The translations under genes and the position numbers were made by a program. The notes under the pieces are model-generated. The model saw only the letters and a program-made list of their open reading frames with translations, did not search any database and was not told the origin of the DNA. DNA of 64,000 bases from Leucobacter chromiireducens subsp. chromiireducens. Lineage in GTDB: Bacteria > Actinomycetota > Actinomycetes > Actinomycetales > Microbacteriaceae. Of this stretch, positions 8,194 to 16,865 are shown one piece after another; position 1 is the first letter of the stretch, and each line of letters opens with the position of its first letter. The stretch covers positions 124,001-188,000 of the forward strand of contig NZ_QYAD01000002.1 of NCBI RefSeq assembly GCF_016758255.1, read 5' to 3'.

Positions 8194-9822
8194 TTACTTC
8201 GCCTCAGCGGCGAACAGCTGCGCGCCCCACGTGCCCGTGAAGGTGTACGGACCGTAGTCGGTGAGCCCCACGCCGTTCGAGAAGGCGGTGACCGACTTGC
8301 CCCACCAGATCGGCGCGTTCACGACGTGCTCCGCATTGAGTGTCTCGAGCTCGAGCAGCTTTGCGGCGCGTTCCTTCGGCTCGGTGAGCGCGTTTGCCTC
8401 CGCGATGAGTGCGGCGGCCTCTTCGCTCTCGAAACCGTTCGGGTTGTCGGGGCCCACGAGGTAGCTGTTCACCTCGGCCGGGTCGCCGGTCGTTGAGAAG
8501 TACCACATGAATCCGAGGCCGTGCTCGCCGTCGCCGATGGTGGCGAGCCACTCCTCGATGGGCACCTCGCGTACCTTCACGGTGATGCCGATTTCGCCAA
8601 GGTTCTCGGCAATCGCTTGCGCGGCGATGCCCAGCTGCGGGCCCGTGTTCGGGTAGGTGAGCTCGGTCGTGAGGTCCTTCGCGTCCGTCTCGGCGATGAG
8701 CTTCTTCGCCGCGTCGAGGTCGAGGTCGTGCTGCGGGATCTTCGCGAGCTCTGCGCGCGCCTCGTCGCCGTCGAACGCCTGGGCGAGCGACTCGGGGGTC
8801 ATGATCGCGGTGGCTGCCTCGCCGTAGCCGCGCAGCAGCTTCTCAGCGATGGCGGTGCGGTCGACGCTCAGCGCGATCGCCTCGCGCACCTTTTGATCGT
8901 CGAACGGGGCGACGCGCTCATCGAAGAGCAGTCCGACGTACGAGAGATCGTTCATGGACTCCACGCGCATGTCGCTGATCTTCTGCCACTCGGCAGCCTG
9001 GTTGATCGGCACGTTGAACGCGATGTCGATGTCGCCCTTCTGCGCGGCGGCGAGGCGGGTGTTCGCGTCGGGGATGAAGTTTACGCGGATGGTCTTCGCC
9101 TTCGGCACGCCGCCCCACCAGGTGTCCACACGCTCGAGGAGCACGTGCGAGTCGGGCTGGAACTCGGTGACCTGGTACGGGCCCGTGCCCATGAGCAGGG
9201 ACGCGCTCGTGCCAACCTTGCCAGCGTGCTCCTCCCAGAACTTCTGCTGAGTGACCACAAGGGCGCCCGAGTTCGAGAGGTTCACGAGGAACGTGGCATC
9301 GGGGGCCTTGCTCTTCACGGTCACCTCGCGGTCGCCGGTCTTCTCGACCGAGGCGAGGTTGTTCAGGTAGTAGGAGATACCGGGGGAGAGCTCGGGATCC
9401 TGCGCGCGCTGCAGGCTGAAGACGACGTCCTCGGGCGTGACCACGTCGCCGTTCTGGAACTTCGCGTCCGCGCGCAGCGTGAATACGTAGGTGGAGTCAT
9501 CCGGTGTCTCCCAGGTCTCTGCGAGGGCGGGGATGATCGCGCCGCTCGCGTCCTGCGACACGAGTCCCTCCTGCACGGTGGCGGCGAGGTTGTAGTTCAG
9601 GATGCCGCTCTCCTGGCCGATGTAGAGATTGGCGAGCGAACCGGGGAATGCGACCGTGACCTGATCGAGTTCGGCGCCCGTGTCGACGAGCTCGACCGCG
9701 GGCTTCTCAGCGGGGGCGCCGTCGCCCGCGCAACCGACGAGAGCGAGGGTCGCGGCGATCGCGGCGGCTGCGGCGAGGCGCACGCGGCCACGGCGGCTCA
9801 CGAGTGTGGGGTGAGTGTGCAT
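8194..9822 (-). CDS. Peptide-binding lipoprotein of ABC importer (SBP_bac_5 family)
   Basis: 542-residue extracytoplasmic substrate receptor. The N-terminus is a lipoprotein signal with twin-basic character (SRRGRVRLAAAAAI) and lipobox LVGC, with the lipid-modified Cys followed by AGDG. The body has the features of the family-5 oligopeptide receptors: an early LAETWETPDDSTYVFTLR strand and DVVFSLQRAQDP. AGGAG stands before the ATG at 9822; an open frame that runs further upstream has no protein character. It heads the five-gene import operon. Family members bind di- or oligopeptides, nickel or heme; the ligand here cannot be told. Confidence 0.93.
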   Translation of the reverse strand: MHTHPTLVSRRGRVRLAAAAAIAATLALVGCAGDGAPAEKPAVELVDTGAELDQVTVAFPGSLANLYIGQESGILNYNLAATVQEGLVSQDASGAIIPALAETWETPDDSTYVFTLRADAKFQNGDVVTPEDVVFSLQRAQDPELSPGISYYLNNLASVEKTGDREVTVKSKAPDATFLVNLSNSGALVVTQQKFWEEHAGKVGTSASLLMGTGPYQVTEFQPDSHVLLERVDTWWGGVPKAKTIRVNFIPDANTRLAAAQKGDIDIAFNVPINQAAEWQKISDMRVESMNDLSYVGLLFDERVAPFDDQKVREAIALSVDRTAIAEKLLRGYGEAATAIMTPESLAQAFDGDEARAELAKIPQHDLDLDAAKKLIAETDAKDLTTELTYPNTGPQLGIAAQAIAENLGEIGITVKVREVPIEEWLATIGDGEHGLGFMWYFSTTGDPAEVNSYLVGPDNPNGFESEEAAALIAEANALTEPKERAAKLLELETLNAEHVVNAPIWWGKSVTAFSNGVGLTDYGPYTFTGTWGAQLFAAEAK

Positions 9823-10127
9823 CTGTGTCGCTCCTTTGCGTACCCGGAACCGAGCGGCTCCGCCCCCGCACGGTCGCGGTGGGTGCTGGATCGAGTGTAC
9901 TGGCGGCGCAGGGCAGCCACCGGCGCGGACGGAGCCGGTGCCGAAAGCGTAGCTGAGCGTGTGGCACCGTGGCGCGGCGCAATGACTTGCGGGGTAATGT
10001 GCGACGCCAGCATCGGGCCCCCAAGCAAAACGGAGAGCACCCCAGCCGAAACGAAGAGCTGGCGGCTGGCGCCCAGACCTAGCATGAGATTCAGGGCACA
10101 ACACCGTGCACAAACGAAGGAGCAGGT
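9823..10127. other. Divergent intergenic region, peptide importer / aminotransferase
   Basis: A 305-bp gap between genes reading away from each other. It must hold both promoters. The only weak candidate I see is TACACT on the minus strand (9894-9899), without a good -35 box. There are no strong palindromes and no credible small gene. Confidence 0.4.
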
Positions 10128-11282
10128 GTGCAGATCGCAGCTGAGACCGCCGAAACGTCAATGCGGCAGTCGCTCGGCCGACCTCTCGCTGAGATGGAGC
10201 GAGGGTGCGCCCCCGCCGTCACGGAAGCACTGACACACGCGGTTGCGCAAGACGCGCTCCGCTACCTGGCGCAGGAGGACGTTTCCAGGTTGCAGCGCGG
10301 CGTCGCGGCGTGGCTGAGCGAACGCTACGGGTGGCAGCCGAACATCGACTCGATCCGCCCGGTAGCCGACCTCGTCGCCGGGTTCCGTGCCGTGCTCACG
10401 CACCTGCTCCCCGCTGGGCAGCCGATCATCGTGCCCACCCCGGGCTACATGCCGTTCCTCTCGGTGCCGCAGCAGATCGGCCACCCGGTCATCGAGGTGC
10501 CCATGCTTCGCGACGATGCGGCGGGCTGGCGCTACGACTTTCCTGCGCTGCGAGCCGCGTTTGAGGCCGGGGCCCGGCTCATGGTGCTGTGCAACCCGCA
10601 CAACCCGATCGGCAAGGTCGCGACGGAGACTGAGCTCGCCGAAGTTGAGGCGCTCGTCGCGGAGTTCGACGGCGTCGTGTTCGCCGACGAGATCCACGCT
10701 CCGCTCGTGCTCGGCGCGGGTGAACACATTGTTTACGCCGCGCGCAATGAGCGCGCCGCCGCGCACACGATCACCGCGACCTCGGCGACGAAGGCGTTCA
10801 ACATTCCGGGTGCGAAGTGTGGGCAGCTGATCTTTTCGAACCCTGCGCAGCTCGCCGAGTGGCGCCGGGTGGGCCACTGGCACGAGCACCAGACGGCCGT
10901 GCTCGGCGTGGTGGCGACGACCGCAGCGTACGCCGAGGGGCGCGAGTGGCTGCGCGACACCGTGGGCGAGCTCGCCGCAACCGTTGATGAGGCGGTGGCG
11001 CTTCTCCGGGCGACGGCCGCGGAGACCGGGATCCGGGTGATCGCCCCCGAAGCGACCTATTTGCTGTGGCTTGACCTCAGCGAGACTGGACTGCTGCGTG
11101 AGGGGCAGAGCGCTGCGGAAGCGGTGCGCGAGGCGGCGCAGGTCGTGGTGACGGATGGCTCGTCCTGCGGGGCTGCGGGTGCCGGCAGTGTGCGATTCAA
11201 TGCGGCGCTCAGCCACGCGGATACGATGGAGGCGGTGCGGCGTCTCGTCGCCGCGGCCGCCGCGGCACCGCGCGCGGCGTAG
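10128..11282 (+). CDS. PLP-dependent MalY/PatB-type aminotransferase (probable C-S lyase)
   Basis: 384 residues, fold type I. The Schiff-base lysine is Lys222 in SATKAFNIPG, Asp187 in FADEIHAPLV would hold the pyridine nitrogen, and CNPHNPIGK (155-163) is the phosphate/substrate loop. FADEIHAPLV and SATKAFNIPG are the hallmarks of the MalY/PatB branch, whose members cleave cystathionine or cysteine conjugates (beta C-S lyase) rather than transaminate. The GTG at 10128 has AAGGAG 5-10 nt upstream. It is followed after 56 bp by a LysR regulator on the same strand. The substrate is inferred only from the family. Confidence 0.85.
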   Translation: MQIAAETAETSMRQSLGRPLAEMERGCAPAVTEALTHAVAQDALRYLAQEDVSRLQRGVAAWLSERYGWQPNIDSIRPVADLVAGFRAVLTHLLPAGQPIIVPTPGYMPFLSVPQQIGHPVIEVPMLRDDAAGWRYDFPALRAAFEAGARLMVLCNPHNPIGKVATETELAEVEALVAEFDGVVFADEIHAPLVLGAGEHIVYAARNERAAAHTITATSATKAFNIPGAKCGQLIFSNPAQLAEWRRVGHWHEHQTAVLGVVATTAAYAEGREWLRDTVGELAATVDEAVALLRATAAETGIRVIAPEATYLLWLDLSETGLLREGQSAAEAVREAAQVVVTDGSSCGAAGAGSVRFNAALSHADTMEAVRRLVAAAAAAPRAA

Positions 11283-11338
11283 CGGGCAGGCGACACGATC
11301 GCTGTGCCGCGCGAGCACCGAGTGCGAGAGAGGCAGAC

Positions 11339-12304
11339 ATGGCAGATGGGATTGATCCCCGGGCATTGATGTCGTTTCGTGCGGTCGCAGAGCACGGCTC
11401 GTTCGCCGCGGCGGCGCGCGAGCTCGGCTGGACGCAGCCCGCGCTGAGCAGCCAGGTGCGCAGGCTCGAGGAGAGCCTCGGGGTCACCCTCGTGACTCGC
11501 ACCGTCAAGGGCGTGCAGCTCACCGAGCCGGGTCGCCGATTGCTGCACCACGCCGAGATCATCGATGGACATCTCGAGCGGGCGGCGCGCGAGGTGGCGG
11601 GGCTCGTCGACGAGGGCCAGCGCACCGTGCGCGTGGTCGCGTTCCCGTCGGCGTGCACGAGTATCGTTGCCTCGGCCATGTCCGAGCTGCTCGCACGCGG
11701 CAGTGCGGGGGAGCCCGGCACTGCGATCGAGCTCGAGCAGCAGGAACCATTCGCCGTGCCCGAACTGCTGCGGCGGGGCACCGCGGACGTCGCGCTCGTG
11801 TTCCGCTATGAGGGGGAGGCCTCCCCGGACTTCGGCGCGGAGGTCACCGAGATCCCGATCGGCTGGGACCCTCTGCAGCTCATCGTGTCGCAGCGTCGCG
11901 GCTCAACCGGAACGAAGCGCCGTCCGCTCGCGGAGCACGCGCGGGATCGCTGGGTCACCGGCTGCCCGGCCTGCCGCCAGCACTTCCTGCGCATCGCGGA
12001 GCGCGAGGGGTTTGTGCCCGATATTCGCCACGCCACCGACGACTACATGGTGGTGCAAGAACTCGTGGCACGCGACATGAGCGTGTCGGTGGTGCCCCGG
12101 CTCAGCCTGCTGAGCTATCGGCACCCGGGCGTGCGCGCGTTTGGCATCGGCGAGGGTGATGGCCGACAGCTGCTGATCGTGCACGCGAAGGGTGAGGTGC
12201 GCCAGGAAGTGCACGATGTCGTGGCGGCCCTCGAGCGCGCGGCCGCGCGGGTGCTCGACCCGGTCGAGCTCGGCGCCCGGCCCGGCGTGGGCGAAAGCGC
12301 CTAG
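11339..12304 (+). CDS. LysR family transcriptional regulator
   Basis: 321 residues. The N-terminal winged helix-turn-helix (about 8-66) reads LMSFRAVAEHGSFAAAAREL then TQPALSSQVRRLEE, canonical for LysR. The C-terminal about 200 residues form the periplasmic-binding-like effector domain. A cluster GCPACRQHF (two Cys three apart, near residue 205) in that domain is unusual and might sense metal or thiol state. A GAGAGG ribosome site precedes the ATG. It may control the adjacent C-S lyase-like gene, as LysR proteins of sulfur-amino-acid metabolism do; this is context inference. Its last 4 bp overlap the convergent PucR gene. Confidence 0.9.
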   Translation: MADGIDPRALMSFRAVAEHGSFAAAARELGWTQPALSSQVRRLEESLGVTLVTRTVKGVQLTEPGRRLLHHAEIIDGHLERAAREVAGLVDEGQRTVRVVAFPSACTSIVASAMSELLARGSAGEPGTAIELEQQEPFAVPELLRRGTADVALVFRYEGEASPDFGAEVTEIPIGWDPLQLIVSQRRGSTGTKRRPLAEHARDRWVTGCPACRQHFLRIAEREGFVPDIRHATDDYMVVQELVARDMSVSVVPRLSLLSYRHPGVRAFGIGEGDGRQLLIVHAKGEVRQEVHDVVAALERAAARVLDPVELGARPGVGESA

Positions 12305-13827
12305 AGTCCCGTCAGATCCTCCACGCGCAGCGCGAGCCAGAGCTCGGCGCGGTCGTCGGCGTCGGCGAGCGTGCGCGCAGTCAGCCGCTCGATCCGCGTG
12401 ATGCGATCCCGAAGTGTGTTGCGGTGAATGCCGAGCGCGGTTGAGGCCGGTCCGCGTTGCCCATCTGCGGCGTAGACGGCGCGCAGCGTGGCGCGCAGCA
12501 TCTCAGCTTCTTCGCCGGGAAGCTCTGCCGAGTGGTGGGAGAGTGGCCCGAGCACGCGCGCGCTCAGCTGCGACGTGTCGTGCGGAGTGAGGCCTGATGG
12601 CTCATCGGGTACTCCCGCAGGAGTGTCGGAGAGCGCGACGAGCGCCTCGAGGAATGGCGTATCGCGGTCGGCCCACACCACCGTTGGAACGCGCGGGGCC
12701 GCATAGAGTGGCGCGGTCGCCGAGAGCGCACTGAGCCGCGAGTTCGCGGAGCGGAGGCTCAGCTCGGCGGAGGCGGGGTCGGTGGGGCGTCCCAAGACCG
12801 CGTCGAGGCCGTGCTCCGCGGCGACCTCGAGCAGGTGCGCCGTTGCCTCGGGGGTGTCAGCGCAGAGCTGCCACGCGAGGGCGAGGCCGGGTGCCTGCGC
12901 CGGGAGGCCGCCCGGGGTGATGAATCGGTCGTGGCCGCTGCGCGGTCGGCGCCGCCAGTTGGATACATCCTCGGGTGACCCCTGGATGGCGACGGCGCGC
13001 ACACGCTCGGGCAGCCGCACACGCGTTGAGAGAATCTCAATCGTTGCGGGGGTCGCGCTCCCGGTGAGGAGTGCCCAGGTGAAGCGCTCCCAGCGTTCGC
13101 GCTCGCGGCTTTCCTCAGCGTCCGCACCGCGGAGGCCGAGCCACAGCACGATCGAGCCGGCAGCGATCACCGCGTGTCCCTCGGGAGTGAGCGGGGTGGC
13201 GCCAGCGACCGCGAGCCGAAGTGACCCCTCGCGATCGAGGGGAATCGTCTCAGGGGTGGTTGGCGCGCTGGTGGCGGCAGCGAAGCCCGCGGTGCTCGCG
13301 AGTACCGCGCCGTCCGATGTCAGCAGAGCGAGCTGCTTACCGGTGGCCTGTGCGATGCTCGCGAGGACCTCGGCTGGGTCTTGTTTCCCGCGGGCGCCGT
13401 CAAGCAGCCGCTGCTGAGCCTGAAGCGCGCCGCGGGCTGCGCGGAGCTCGTCCGCGCGGATGAGCCCGGCGACGGCCTTGCTGATCGCGATGAAGGGAGT
13501 GGGGAGCGGCACCTCGAAGAGCGCCACCCGGTACATGCTTGCCGCGCTCACGAGCGCGGGCGGGATGCGCTCGTGGTTCACGCCGACGCCGAAGCCAATC
13601 GCGGCAACTCGTGCCCGGCTGAGGCTCGCCACGAAGTCGCGCCACCGCGGGTCTCCGGACTCGAGCGCGAGCCCGGTCGTGAGGATGATTTCGCCGCCCT
13701 CAAGGTAGTCGCCGAGGTCCAGCAACTCGGTCGTGGAGAGCCACGAGATCTCCGGATCCCCCGGGCCGGACTGCACGAGTGTGAGCCCCAACTGGGGGAG
13801 CGCGAGCAAATCGGAGAGTGACGCCAT
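12301..13827 (-). CDS. PucR family transcriptional regulator
   Basis: 508 residues. The N-terminal PucR domain (about 1-120) contains LGDYLEGGEIILTTGLAL and VAAIGFGVGVNHERIPPALV, typical of purine/amino-acid-catabolic regulators. The middle has a GGDEF-like/CdaR region, and the C-terminus the PucR helix-turn-helix (TALGIHRNTLRDRITRIE, about 470-490). It is divergent from the CoA-transferase / glutaryl-CoA dehydrogenase genes with 138 bp between, so it is the likely regulator of that operon. The ATG at 13827 has no obvious Shine-Dalgarno; AAGAAT 6 nt before it could be the -10 box of a leaderless message. Confidence 0.9.
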   Translation of the reverse strand: MASLSDLLALPQLGLTLVQSGPGDPEISWLSTTELLDLGDYLEGGEIILTTGLALESGDPRWRDFVASLSRARVAAIGFGVGVNHERIPPALVSAASMYRVALFEVPLPTPFIAISKAVAGLIRADELRAARGALQAQQRLLDGARGKQDPAEVLASIAQATGKQLALLTSDGAVLASTAGFAAATSAPTTPETIPLDREGSLRLAVAGATPLTPEGHAVIAAGSIVLWLGLRGADAEESRERERWERFTWALLTGSATPATIEILSTRVRLPERVRAVAIQGSPEDVSNWRRRPRSGHDRFITPGGLPAQAPGLALAWQLCADTPEATAHLLEVAAEHGLDAVLGRPTDPASAELSLRSANSRLSALSATAPLYAAPRVPTVVWADRDTPFLEALVALSDTPAGVPDEPSGLTPHDTSQLSARVLGPLSHHSAELPGEEAEMLRATLRAVYAADGQRGPASTALGIHRNTLRDRITRIERLTARTLADADDRAELWLALRVEDLTGL

Positions 13828-13965
13828 GCTGAGATTCTTGCACAGGTCCGTGGCGCAGGGCTATGCAATCGCGCGCTCGGGGGCGGCTGCCTGACACGTA
13901 CACTGGCCACACACGCAGCGAGGCATCGACGCCTGAGCGACGAGACGAACGGACGGGGATTCACT

Positions 13966-15153
13966 GTGAACGACCATGCGGAGCAGACCACGGCGGGCGC
14001 ACTCGCCGGAATCCGGGTCGCAGACTTCTCCCGGGTGCTCGCGGGCCCGCACGCCACGATGATCCTTGCTGATCTCGGCGCTGATGTCATCAAGATCGAG
14101 AGCCCGGAGGGTGACGGCACCCGGCAGTGGAGCCCGCCGACCAACGCGGTGGGGCAGAGCACCTACTTCGCAGGCGTCAACCGCGGAAAGCGCTCGGTGG
14201 TCTGCGATCTGCGGGAACCCGAGGGGATTGCACGTGCCCGCGAGCTCGCGAGCACGGCCGACGTGGTGATCGAGAACTTCAAGCCGGGAACTATGGCAAA
14301 GTTTGGGCTCAGCTACGACGAGGTCGCCGCGGCGAACCCAGGTGTGGTCTACTGCTCCATCTCCGGGTTTGGGGATACCGAGGGGCGCGACCTTCCCGGC
14401 TACGACCTCCTCGTGCAGGCCGTTGGTGGGCTCATGAGCATCACGGGGCAGGAAGACGGCGAAGCCACCAAGGTGGGCGTCGCGCTCGTCGATATCCTGA
14501 CAGGGCTGAACTCGGTCATTGGCATCCAGGCTGCGCTGCGCGCACGCGACACCGCCGATTCGCCGACCGCTGGCCAAGGACAGCACGTGAAGGTCACGCT
14601 GCTCGGCTCGCTGCTCTCCGCGCTCGCGAACCAGGCATCGTCGACCCTTGAGACCGGTGTCTCGCCCGGCCGTATGGGCAACGCGCATCCGTCCATCTCG
14701 CCGTACGAGACGCTCGACGCGTCCGATCAGGCGATCGCGCTCGCCGTCGGTACTGACGGACAGTTCACCCGCCTCTGCGAGGTGCTCGGGGTGCCCGAGC
14801 TCGCAGCCGACGAGCGCTTCGCAAACAACCCGCAGCGCGTTGCGCACCGCGTGGAGCTGCGCGCGGCGCTCGAGCAGCCCCTGCGCACCCGCACCGCCGC
14901 GGAATGGATCGCGGAGTTCACCCGCGCGAACATCCCCGCGGGCCGCGTCAACACGATCGCTCAGGCGCTCGAGCTCGCCGAAACGCTCGACCTCAGCCCC
15001 GTCGCGCACACCCCCGCGGTCGCGCCAGATGGTTCCGAGCACACCCTGCGCTCGGTCGCGCTGCCGATCTCGCTCTCGCAGACGCCCGCACGCTACTCGG
15101 CGCCGCCGCCCGGCGTAGGGGAGCACCAGGACGCGATCTGGCGAGACGCCTGA
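13966..15153 (+). CDS. CaiB/BaiF family CoA-transferase (likely glutarate CoA-transferase)
   Basis: 395-residue class III CoA-transferase that moves CoA between acyl groups through an aspartyl-CoA-type intermediate. The family opening LAGIRVADFSRVLAGPHATM is clear, as is GLSYDEVAAANPGVVYCSISGFG. The catalytic aspartate is expected in VGVALVDILTG (about residue 174). GTG start at 13966 with a GGGG-rich ribosome site. It is followed after 60 bp by glutaryl-CoA dehydrogenase, which suggests succinyl-CoA:glutarate CoA-transferase activity, as in mammalian SUGCT and bacterial GcdG. The sequence alone does not fix the acyl group. Confidence 0.85.
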   Translation: MNDHAEQTTAGALAGIRVADFSRVLAGPHATMILADLGADVIKIESPEGDGTRQWSPPTNAVGQSTYFAGVNRGKRSVVCDLREPEGIARARELASTADVVIENFKPGTMAKFGLSYDEVAAANPGVVYCSISGFGDTEGRDLPGYDLLVQAVGGLMSITGQEDGEATKVGVALVDILTGLNSVIGIQAALRARDTADSPTAGQGQHVKVTLLGSLLSALANQASSTLETGVSPGRMGNAHPSISPYETLDASDQAIALAVGTDGQFTRLCEVLGVPELAADERFANNPQRVAHRVELRAALEQPLRTRTAAEWIAEFTRANIPAGRVNTIAQALELAETLDLSPVAHTPAVAPDGSEHTLRSVALPISLSQTPARYSAPPPGVGEHQDAIWRDA

Positions 15154-15213
15154 ATCGCCCCACCGAGTCTTTCCGCACCACAACGTTTTCCGAGATCCCG
15201 ACAAAGGAGCATC

Positions 15214-16377
15214 ATGACCACGACGATTGACAAACTGTTCAACGTTTCCGACTTCGTGACCGAAGAAGAGCGCGAGTGGCAGATGAAGGCGCGCGAGTTC
15301 GCGCAGACCCGCATCAAGCCCATCATCGACCAGGCATTCGAGGATCGCCGCCTGCCCGTCGAACTGCTCCCCGAGGTGGGCGAGTTCGGCGCATTCGGCA
15401 TGTACATGAACGGGTACGGGCTGAAGGGTGCCTCCTCGGTGGCCTACGGCCTCGTGGCAATGGAGTTCGAGGCCGTTGATTCCGGCTTCCGCACCGCGCT
15501 CTCCGTGCAGGGCTCGCTCGCCATGGGTGCGATCTACAAGTTCGGCTCCGAGGAGCAGAAGCAGCAGTGGCTCCCGGCCATGGGCCGCGGCGAAGCAGTC
15601 GGCTTCTTCGGTCTGACCGAGCCGCAGGGCGGCTCCGACCCCAACACCATGCTCACCAATGCGCGCCGCGAGGGCGACCAGTGGGTGCTCAACGGCAAGA
15701 AGCGCTGGATCGGCCTCGCCACGATCGCCAAGGTTGGCGTGATCTGGGCGAAGGATGAGGAAGGCATCGTGCGCGGCTTCGTCGTGCCGACGGACACCCC
15801 GGGCTTCAAGGCCACCGCCATCGAGAACAAGCTCTCGATGCGCGCCTCGCTGCAGACCGAGATCGAGCTCACCGATGTGCGCCTGCCGCTCGACGCGATT
15901 CTGCCCGAGGCAAAGGGCCTCTCGGCGCCGTTCAAGTGCTTGAACGAGGCGCGCTACGGTATCGCCTGGGGCGTCATGGGTGCCGCTCGCGCCTGCCTCG
16001 AGGTGGCGGTCGAGCGCTCGCAGACCCGCGAGGTGTTCGGTGCCCCGATCGGTTCGAAGCAGATCATCCAGGCGCAGCTCGCCGACATGTTCGTCGAGTA
16101 CGAGAAGGGCCTCCTCCTCGCGCTGCACCTGGGCCGTCTGAAGGACGCCGGGAACCTCTCCTACGGCCAGATCTCCGTGGGTAAGCTCAACAACGTGCGC
16201 GAGGCCATCAAGATCGCCGGCAACTGCCGTTCGATCCTCGGTGGCGACGGCATCACGAGCGATTTCCCCGTGATGCGCCACATGGCAAACCTTGAGTCGG
16301 TGCGCACCTACGAGGGCACTGATGAGGTGCACCAGCTCGTCATCGGCCGAGAGCTGACCGGCATCGCCGCGTTCTAA
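15214..16377 (+). CDS. gcdH: Glutaryl-CoA dehydrogenase (acyl-CoA dehydrogenase family)
   Basis: 387-residue FAD enzyme converting glutaryl-CoA to crotonyl-CoA plus CO2, with electrons to ETF. Evidence for this subclass: GFFGLTEPQGGSDPNTM, the RW-I-G-A-like KKRWIGLATIAKV, ILGGDGI, and the ending RTYEGTDEVHQLVIGRELTGIAAF-like C-terminus (last 20 residues end ITGIAAF-type in GcdH proteins). The catalytic base is the Glu of YEGT. AAAGGAG stands 4 nt before the ATG. With the upstream CoA-transferase it forms a glutarate-to-crotonyl-CoA module feeding beta-oxidation, also used in lysine breakdown. A strong terminator follows. Confidence 0.92.
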   Translation: MTTTIDKLFNVSDFVTEEEREWQMKAREFAQTRIKPIIDQAFEDRRLPVELLPEVGEFGAFGMYMNGYGLKGASSVAYGLVAMEFEAVDSGFRTALSVQGSLAMGAIYKFGSEEQKQQWLPAMGRGEAVGFFGLTEPQGGSDPNTMLTNARREGDQWVLNGKKRWIGLATIAKVGVIWAKDEEGIVRGFVVPTDTPGFKATAIENKLSMRASLQTEIELTDVRLPLDAILPEAKGLSAPFKCLNEARYGIAWGVMGAARACLEVAVERSQTREVFGAPIGSKQIIQAQLADMFVEYEKGLLLALHLGRLKDAGNLSYGQISVGKLNNVREAIKIAGNCRSILGGDGITSDFPVMRHMANLESVRTYEGTDEVHQLVIGRELTGIAAF

Positions 16378-16400
16378 TAGAGGCTCGAATATATGGGATG

Positions 16401-16432
16401 ATTCCCCGGGGTTGCACGCGGCCCCGGGGAAT
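16401..16432 (+). terminator. Terminator after gcdH
   Basis: ATTCCCCGGGG (16401-16411) and CCCCGGGGAAT (16422-16432) form a perfect 11-bp stem with a 10-nt loop, followed by TGTTCGT. It begins 23 bp after the gcdH stop and separates it from the GntR gene. Confidence 0.85.
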
Positions 16433-16475
16433 TGTTCGTATTCGGATAGAATTATTGCGGCAGAAGGAGGCCGCA

Positions 16476-16865
16476 ATGCTGGTTCGTATCACCGATGAGA
16501 GTGAGCTTCCGCTTTACGCGCAGATCGCCGCGTCGCTGCGCGAGGACATCGCTGCCGGGCGCCTCTCGCCGGGCGCCGCTCTGCCGCCCGCGCGCGAACT
16601 GGCCGCGGGCCTCGAGATCAACGTGCACACGGTGCTCCGCGCCTACCAGCTGCTGCGGGACGAGGGCCTGATCGATCTGAAGCGCCGCCGCGGCGCGGTC
16701 GTGACCCCGGCCGCGGGGGCAATGGCTGAGCTGCGCGCTGACGTGACCGCTCTCGTGGAGCGCGCGGTGCAGCTGGGGCTCTCGGGCGCTGCGCTCGCCG
16801 CGCTCGTGGCAAGCGCGGTCCCCGTTCCCGGCACCGCGGCAGAGAGTGCGGGGGCGTCCGCGTGA
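16476..16865 (+). CDS. GntR family regulator, YtrA subfamily
   Basis: 129 residues, a one-domain-plus-short-tail GntR protein typical of the YtrA subfamily. The winged HTH spans about residues 8-75 (PLYAQIAASLREDIAAGRLS, LPPARELAAGLEINVHTVLR, AYQLLRDEGLI). The tail is Ala-rich and probably a dimerising helix. A strong GAAGGAGG stands 6 nt before the ATG. It heads a three-gene operon: the next gene starts inside its stop (GTGA). YtrA-type repressors are known to respond to cell-wall-active peptide antibiotics and usually repress their own operon. Confidence 0.9.
   Translation: MLVRITDESELPLYAQIAASLREDIAAGRLSPGAALPPARELAAGLEINVHTVLRAYQLLRDEGLIDLKRRRGAVVTPAAGAMAELRADVTALVERAVQLGLSGAALAALVASAVPVPGTAAESAGASA

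Noticed and set aside
8521-10233. Open frame of 570 codons on the plus strand opposite the peptide-binding lipoprotein
   Set aside because: Shadow of the lipoprotein gene; no domain and no plausible start signals.
13861-16476. Open frame of 871 codons on the minus strand over the CoA-transferase and gcdH genes
   Set aside because: It lies antisense to two well-recognised enzymes and has His/Arg/Asp-rich non-protein-like sequence.
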